64,000 nt of DNA, taken from the NCBI RefSeq assembly GCF_039673065.1, contig NZ_JBDJKW010000010.1:1-64000 (forward strand). Reading direction: 5' to 3'. The notes under the pieces are model-generated. The model did no database searches, was not told the DNA's origin, and worked only from the letters and a program-made list of their open reading frames with translations. The stretch is from Allobosea sp039673065 (GTDB taxonomy: Bacteria > Pseudomonadota > Alphaproteobacteria > Rhizobiales > Beijerinckiaceae). The translations under genes were made by a program, and so were the position numbers. Every line of letters starts with the position of its first letter. Position 1 is the stretch's first letter. Shown here piece after piece: positions 59,650 through 64,000 of this stretch.

Positions 59650-61788
59650 TCAGCCGGCGATGCGGGAGAAATCCGCCACCGAGCGGGTGGCCTCGCGCAG
59701 CTGGTTGAGCAGGCGCAGGCGGTTGGCCCGCAGCGCCGGGTCGGGATCGTTGACCGTCACCTTGTCGAAGAAGGCGTCGACCGCCGGCCGCAATTCGGCG
59801 AGCGCGGCCATGGCGGCCTCGTAATCCTCGGCGGCGATGGCGGCCTCGGCCTTCGGCGCGGCCTGGCTCAGCGCGACCGCGAGCCCCTTCTCCTCGATCA
59901 GCCCGGCCTCGGCGATGAGCTGTAGGTCGGCGGCGGCGGCGAAGGCGCCCTCGCCATCCTTCTTCTCCTCGGCCTTGAGGATGTTGGCGGCGCGGCGGAA
60001 GCCCGCGAGCAGGTTCCTGCCATCCTCGGTCTCGAGGAAGCGGCCGAGCGCCGCGACCCGGCGGGTGATCAGCAGCAAGTCGTCATTGGCGGACGCGCCC
60101 TCGCCCAGCACCGCATCGACGAGATCGTGCCGCGCACCCTGCTCGCGCAGCATGACCTTGAGGCGGTCGTGGAAGAAGGAGAGGAGGTCGGCATCGGTCG
60201 CGATCGCGGCCAACCCCAACCGCACCCCGTTCTCGACCACCAGCCGGATCACGCCCAGCGCCGCGCGGCGCAGCGCATAGGGGTCCTTGCTGCCGGTCGG
60301 CTTCTCGTCGATCGCCCAGAAGCCGGTGAGCGTGTCGAGCTTGTCGGCGAGGGCGACGGCCACCGAAACGGGATCGCTCGGGACACGGTCTGACGGGCCG
60401 AGCGGCTTGTAGTGCTCCTCGATCGCCGCGGCGACGGAAGGATGCTCGCCCTGCAGTTCCGCATATTTGCGGCCCATCAGGCCCTGCAATTCGGGGAATT
60501 CGCCGACCATCTCGGTCGGCAGGTCGGCCTTGGCGAGTTTGGCGGCACGTTCCGCCAGCGCCGGGTCGGCGCCGGCGATCGGGGCCAGCTCCTTCGCCAG
60601 TGCTGCGATGCGCCGAACGCGCTCGCCTTGCGTGCCGAGCTTGGCATGGAAGACGACGCCGAGCCGGTCGAGCTTGGCCATGCGCTGGTCGAGCGGCTTG
60701 GCAAGGTCGAGGCCGAGATCGCCGGCGCTCTCCTGCAGCGTGTCGAGATCCGGCAGCGGGCCGCGATCGGTCTGCCAGAAATAGGCGGCGTCGGAGAGCC
60801 GTGCCCGCACGACGCGGCCATTGCCGGCGGTGATCGCCTTGCCGCCGTCGCTGGCTATCAGGTTCGAGACCGGGATGAAGCGGTTGGCCAGCGCGCCGGT
60901 GGCGGGATCGCGCAGCACGAAGCATTTCTGGTTGGCGCGGATGGTGGCGCGGATCGCCTCGCCGGGAATTGCGAGGAAGCGCTCCTCGAACTCGCCCATC
61001 AGCACCACCGGCCATTCGACCAGGCCGGCGACCTCCTCGAGCAGCCCCTCATCCTCGACCAGTTCGAGCCCGGCGGCGAAGGCCAGCGTCTGGGCGTCGG
61101 TGGCGATGATCTCCTTGCGCCGGTCGGCGTCGAGCACGACCTTCGCCTTCTCCAGCGAGGCGACATAGTCGTCGAAGCGCTTGACCGTGATCGGGCCGGG
61201 CGCATGGAAGCGGTGACCATAGGTGACGTTGCCCGAGCGGATGCCGTCGACCTCGAAGGGCACGATCTCGGTATCCTCGGTCTCGGCGCCGAAGGTGCAG
61301 AGGATCGAATGCAGCGGGCGCACCCAGCGCAGGCTGGCGCCGGCGGCCGAGGCCGCGCCCCAGCGCATCGATTTCGGCCAAGGAAAGGCGCGGATCACCG
61401 CCGGCACGATCTCGGCGATCGCGGCCAGCGTCTCCTGCCCCGGCTTCTCGATCACCGCGACGTAGGAATCGCCCTTCTTGGGGTCGCTGACGATGGTGGC
61501 CTGGTCGAGCGACGACAGGCCGGCGGCCTTGAGGAAGCCCTGGACCGCAGCCTCGGGCGCGCCGACGCGCGGGCCCTTGCGCTCCTCGCGAACATCGTTG
61601 CCGCGCACCGGCAGGCCGGCGACGTGCAGCGCCAGCCGCCGCGGCGTCGCGAAGGCCATGGCGCCCTCATAGACGAGGCCACGCTCGACCAGCGCGTCGG
61701 TGACGAGCTTCTTGAGGTCGTCAGCCGCGCGCCGCTGCATGCGCGCCGGAATTTCCTCGGAGAAAAGTTCGAGCAGGAGATCAGGCAT
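59650..61788 (-). CDS. glyS: Glycine-tRNA ligase beta subunit
   Basis: GlyS binds and positions tRNA-Gly in the bacterial alpha2-beta2 enzyme. The 712-residue product begins MPDLLLELFSEEIPARMQ, the family signature, and contains the HD-like region KAELAxx-type runs, LPTEMVGEFPELQGLMGRKY and SVAVALADKLDTLTGFW. The start at 61788 overlaps the glyQ stop as TGATG, giving the usual coupling. Confidence 0.97.
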   Translation of the reverse strand: MPDLLLELFSEEIPARMQRRAADDLKKLVTDALVERGLVYEGAMAFATPRRLALHVAGLPVRGNDVREERKGPRVGAPEAAVQGFLKAAGLSSLDQATIVSDPKKGDSYVAVIEKPGQETLAAIAEIVPAVIRAFPWPKSMRWGAASAAGASLRWVRPLHSILCTFGAETEDTEIVPFEVDGIRSGNVTYGHRFHAPGPITVKRFDDYVASLEKAKVVLDADRRKEIIATDAQTLAFAAGLELVEDEGLLEEVAGLVEWPVVLMGEFEERFLAIPGEAIRATIRANQKCFVLRDPATGALANRFIPVSNLIASDGGKAITAGNGRVVRARLSDAAYFWQTDRGPLPDLDTLQESAGDLGLDLAKPLDQRMAKLDRLGVVFHAKLGTQGERVRRIAALAKELAPIAGADPALAERAAKLAKADLPTEMVGEFPELQGLMGRKYAELQGEHPSVAAAIEEHYKPLGPSDRVPSDPVSVAVALADKLDTLTGFWAIDEKPTGSKDPYALRRAALGVIRLVVENGVRLGLAAIATDADLLSFFHDRLKVMLREQGARHDLVDAVLGEGASANDDLLLITRRVAALGRFLETEDGRNLLAGFRRAANILKAEEKKDGEGAFAAAADLQLIAEAGLIEEKGLAVALSQAAPKAEAAIAAEDYEAAMAALAELRPAVDAFFDKVTVNDPDPALRANRLRLLNQLREATRSVADFSRIAG

Positions 61789-62717
61789 CAGTTCGCTCCC
61801 CCGCCGGCCGTCTTGAGCCAGGCGGCGCCGCAGGCCTTGGCGAGCTCGCGCACGCGCAGGATGTAGCTCTGGCGCTCGGTGACCGAGATCACGCCGCGCG
61901 CATCGAGCAGGTTGAAGACGTGGCTCGCCTTGATGCACTGGTCATAGGCCGGCAGGGCGAGCGCATGGCGGCCTTCCTCGCTCTCGCCGGCGGCGAGCAG
62001 CGCCTTGCACTCGCCCTCGGCGTCGGCGAAGTGGCGGAACAGCATCGCGGTGTCGGCGTGCTCGAAATTATGCCGAGAGAATTCCTGCTCGGCCTGCAGG
62101 AAGACGTCGCCATAGGAGACGCGGTCCGCCCCCTCCTGGCCGTTGAAGTTGAGGTCGTAGACGTTCTCGACGCCCTGGACATACATGGCCAGCCGCTCGA
62201 GCCCATAGGTGAGCTCGCCCGCGACGGGGGCGCATTCGACGCCCGCGACCTGCTGGAAATAGGTGAACTGGCTCACCTCCATGCCGTCGCACCAGCACTC
62301 CCAGCCCAGCCCCCAGGCGCCGAGCGTCGGGCTCTCCCAGTCGTCCTCGACGAAGCGCACATCGTGCAGCGCGAGATCGACGCCGATCGCGGCAAGCGAG
62401 TCGAGATAGAGCTGCTGCAGGTCCGGCGGCGACGGCTTCAGGATGACCTGGAACTGGTAATAGTGCTGGAGCCGGTTGGGGTTCTCGCCATAGCGCCCGT
62501 CCTTGGGCCGGCGCGAGGGCTGCACATAGGCGGCCTTCCACGGCTTCGGCCCGAGCGCGCGCAGCGTGGTGGCCGGATGGAAGGTGCCGGCGCCGACCTC
62601 CATGTCGTAGGGCTGCAGGACGACGCAGCCCCGCTCGGCCCAGAAGCGCTGCAGCGTCAGCAGCAGCCCCTGGAAGGAGCGGGTCGGGTTCAGCGGATCT
62701 GAGGCAGACGCGGCCAC
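61788..62717 (-). CDS. glyQ: Glycine-tRNA ligase alpha subunit
   Basis: GlyQ is the catalytic class II subunit. The 309-residue product has RSFQGLLLTLQRFWAERGCV, EVGAGTFHPATTLRALGP and YVQPSRRPKDGRYGENPNRL, all diagnostic. The start is GTG at 62717 with AAGG upstream. The gene pair glyQ-glyS is transcribed away from two small secreted protein genes. Confidence 0.98.
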   Translation of the reverse strand: MAASASDPLNPTRSFQGLLLTLQRFWAERGCVVLQPYDMEVGAGTFHPATTLRALGPKPWKAAYVQPSRRPKDGRYGENPNRLQHYYQFQVILKPSPPDLQQLYLDSLAAIGVDLALHDVRFVEDDWESPTLGAWGLGWECWCDGMEVSQFTYFQQVAGVECAPVAGELTYGLERLAMYVQGVENVYDLNFNGQEGADRVSYGDVFLQAEQEFSRHNFEHADTAMLFRHFADAEGECKALLAAGESEEGRHALALPAYDQCIKASHVFNLLDARGVISVTERQSYILRVRELAKACGAAWLKTAGGGAN

Positions 62718-62933
62718 GGGCTCAAGCCTTCGGACAGGGAGGAAACAGGCGCGGTGATTAGGGGCTCGCGACGGCCCCGGTCAAGTTCCGGCGCATGAAC
62801 GCCATGTGAACCCGACGGCCGGGATCGCGTTCAGGAGAGATCGCTAATCTCGTGATCCATCGGGCGAGACCGGTTCTGTCTTCCGCAAGGGAGATGCCCG
62901 GGCAAGTGCCCATCCAGCAGCAGGAGAGACGAC

Positions 62934-63224
62934 ATGCTGTCGAACCGTATCACCGCCGCCCTGTTCGGCGCCGGCGCCCTTCTCGCCGCCGGCCTCGCCA
63001 CGGCGCCCGCTTCCGCCGCGCCGCTGGCCGCCGGCGGCCTGCCCGTCGCGCAGGCGCAGGGCGATCTCGTCCAGCAGGCCTGGCATCGCGGCCGTCCGCA
63101 TTACCGCGGCCATCGCCCGCATCATTATGGCCGTCCGGTCTATCGCCCGCGCTGCTTCTTCCAGGACCGCCGCGTCTGGAACGGCCATCGCTGGGTGGTC
63201 CGCCCGGTCCGCGTCTGCCGCTGA
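62934..63224 (+). CDS. Small secreted His/Arg-rich protein, paralog 1
   Basis: The 96-residue protein has a signal peptide (about residues 1-28, ending ASAAP). The mature part is rich in His, Arg, Tyr and Pro (HYRGHRPHHYGRPVY). Its end, PRCFFQDRRVWNGHRWVVRP then VRVCR, has two cysteines and recurs in the next gene. The cysteine pair may form a disulfide in the periplasm. Function unknown. Confidence 0.75.
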   Translation: MLSNRITAALFGAGALLAAGLATAPASAAPLAAGGLPVAQAQGDLVQQAWHRGRPHYRGHRPHHYGRPVYRPRCFFQDRRVWNGHRWVVRPVRVCR

Positions 63225-63297
63225 TCGCGCAGGCGCACGAGACGAGACCGGCCGGCCCGACCCGGGCCGGCCGGAGCCACAGCGAAGGACAGGTTCC

Positions 63298-63582
63298 ATG
63301 CTTCGCACGCTTCTTCCCGCCGTCGCCACGGCGATCGTCCTCGGGGCCTCCAGCCTGACGGCCGTTCCGGCCGCGGCGCAGCCCTACCCTTACGGCTATG
63401 ACGGCTCCGGCCCCGGCTTCCGCTTCGGCCCGCCGCCGCCCCCGCCGCCGCGCTATGGCGGCTATGGCCGCCCGTATTACGGCTATGGCCGCCCCTATTA
63501 CGGCCCGCGCTGCTTCTACCGGCCGGTGCGCTATTGGGACGGTTGGGGCTGGGTGGTGCGCGAGCGCCGCGTCTGCCGCTGA
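63298..63582 (+). CDS. Small secreted Gly/Tyr/Pro-rich protein, paralog 2
   Basis: The 94-residue protein has a signal peptide to about residue 27, then a run of prolines and Gly-Tyr repeats (GYGRPYYGYGRPYYG). It closes with PRCFYRPVRYWDGWGWVVRE then RRVCR, the same two-cysteine end as its upstream neighbour. ATG 63298 is preceded by AGGACAGG. Tandem duplication of a small periplasmic or surface protein is likely. Function unknown. Confidence 0.75.
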   Translation: MLRTLLPAVATAIVLGASSLTAVPAAAQPYPYGYDGSGPGFRFGPPPPPPPRYGGYGRPYYGYGRPYYGPRCFYRPVRYWDGWGWVVRERRVCR

Positions 63583-64000
63583 TCAGGCGAGCAGCGCCGC
63601 GCCGCGGTGAACCGCCTCGGCCTGCGGCGTGAACCGCCCGTCATCGTCGTTGAGAACGAAAGCCGGCAGGATCTCTGCCGGCTTTCTGCTGCCGGAGAGC
63701 GCCGAGACCAGCACGCGGATCGCCGGCTTCCCGGCCTGCGCATGCACGGGGCGGATGGACACCGCGCCGAAGCCCGCGCCCAGCCCGGCGAGGATCTCGC
63801 CCAGCGCCTCGGCACGATGAATGATCGTCACCCCGCCCCGCGGCTTCAGGATGCGGCGCGCATCGGCGAGCCAGCTCGCCAGCGTGGTGTCGGCGACATG
63901 GGCGGCACCGCGGTTCGGCACCGGCGAGATGCGCGCCTCGCCCGGCTGGAAGAAGGGCGGGTTCATCGCCACCCAATTGGCCTGCTGCCCCGGCAGCGCC
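63583..64000 (-). CDS. TrmN6/YfiC-like N6-adenine methyltransferase, C-terminal part
   Basis: The frame enters from beyond the right edge and ends at 63583, right next to the stop of the preceding convergent gene. About 138 residues are visible. The catalytic motif VAMNPPFFQPG (NPPF) marks an SAM-dependent N6-adenine methyltransferase, and RRILKPRGGVTIIHRAE follows as in the YfiC/TrmN6 group that modifies A37 of tRNA-Val. The SAM-binding N-terminal half is outside the window, so target assignment is tentative. Confidence 0.8.
   Translation of the reverse strand, partial: ALPGQQANWVAMNPPFFQPGEARISPVPNRGAAHVADTTLASWLADARRILKPRGGVTIIHRAEALGEILAGLGAGFGAVSIRPVHAQAGKPAIRVLVSALSGSRKPAEILPAFVLNDDDGRFTPQAEAVHRGAALLA

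Noticed and set aside
59318..59650. Extension of the mini membrane protein upstream to about 164 residues
   Set aside because: The added sequence is Arg-rich and low-complexity, and GGAGG sits right before ATG 59317.

Overview
The window looks like a chromosomal segment of a GC-rich alphaproteobacterium of the order Hyphomicrobiales (rhizobia-like; Bosea or a close relative is my guess, not a demonstrated assignment). Support comes from a MucR/Ros regulator, DivJ-like and PdhS-like cell-cycle kinases with CtrA-type boxes, BioR-type boxes at a biotin locus, class I lysyl-tRNA synthetase, the Hsp20-DUF1150 pair, and a histidine tRNA with the alphaproteobacterial G1:U72/A73 acceptor end. No insertion sequence, prophage, CRISPR array or conjugative gene was seen. 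Gene density is high and composition looks even, so most of this reads as core or long-resident genome.

Layout. 1-5.3 kb: a partial membrane-anchored protein, a DivJ-like sensor kinase, a small secreted protein, SufE, a coupled pair of DnaA-domain-IV-like and DUF6456 proteins, and MucR. 5.7-12 kb: oligopeptidase B, a long disordered membrane-anchored protein, Fe superoxide dismutase and a chemoreceptor. 12-16 kb: envelope glycan genes (ChbG/HpnK-type deacetylase divergent from a membrane GT2 glycosyltransferase, then MurJ). 16-22.4 kb: nitronate monooxygenase plus a branched-chain aminotransferase, AzlCD exporter, a phosphopantetheinyl transferase, a TerC-family protein, and a tartrate dehydrogenase-like gene coupled to a fluoroacetate-dehalogenase-like hydrolase. 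22.6-31 kb: translation genes pheS-[GT21 glycosyltransferase]-pheT, rpmI-rplT and class I lysyl-tRNA synthetase. 31-36 kb: bioY-bioB behind BioR boxes, and an NMT1/THI5-like ABC importer whose gene gaps carry palindromic repeats. 36-42 kb: infC with an AUU start, a GT4 glycosyltransferase, an ABHD10-like hydrolase, DUF1150, Hsp20, tRNA-His and two phasin-like proteins. 42-51 kb: a PdhS-like kinase, a hydrolase, MgtE, acyl-CoA dehydrogenase, GST and an EamA transporter. 51-59 kb: LysR-TctB-TctA-TctC-AllA converging on an upp-URC4-URC1 cluster. 59-64 kb: a mini membrane protein, glyQS, two small secreted paralogs and a partial methyltransferase.

The most interesting region is 51.0-59.0 kb. The minus-strand set URC1 (GTP cyclohydrolase II-like), URC4 (DUF1688) and uracil phosphoribosyltransferase matches the gene set of the URC uracil-catabolism route described in the yeast Lachancea kluyveri. 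It faces a tripartite tricarboxylate-type uptake system with its own LysR regulator and a ureidoglycolate lyase, so the block may be a nitrogen-scavenging island for pyrimidine and purine breakdown products. That link is inference. Other notable points are the two cell-cycle kinases with CtrA-like promoters, the lipid-type glycosyltransferase overlapping pheT, and infC lying about 7 kb from rpmI-rplT.
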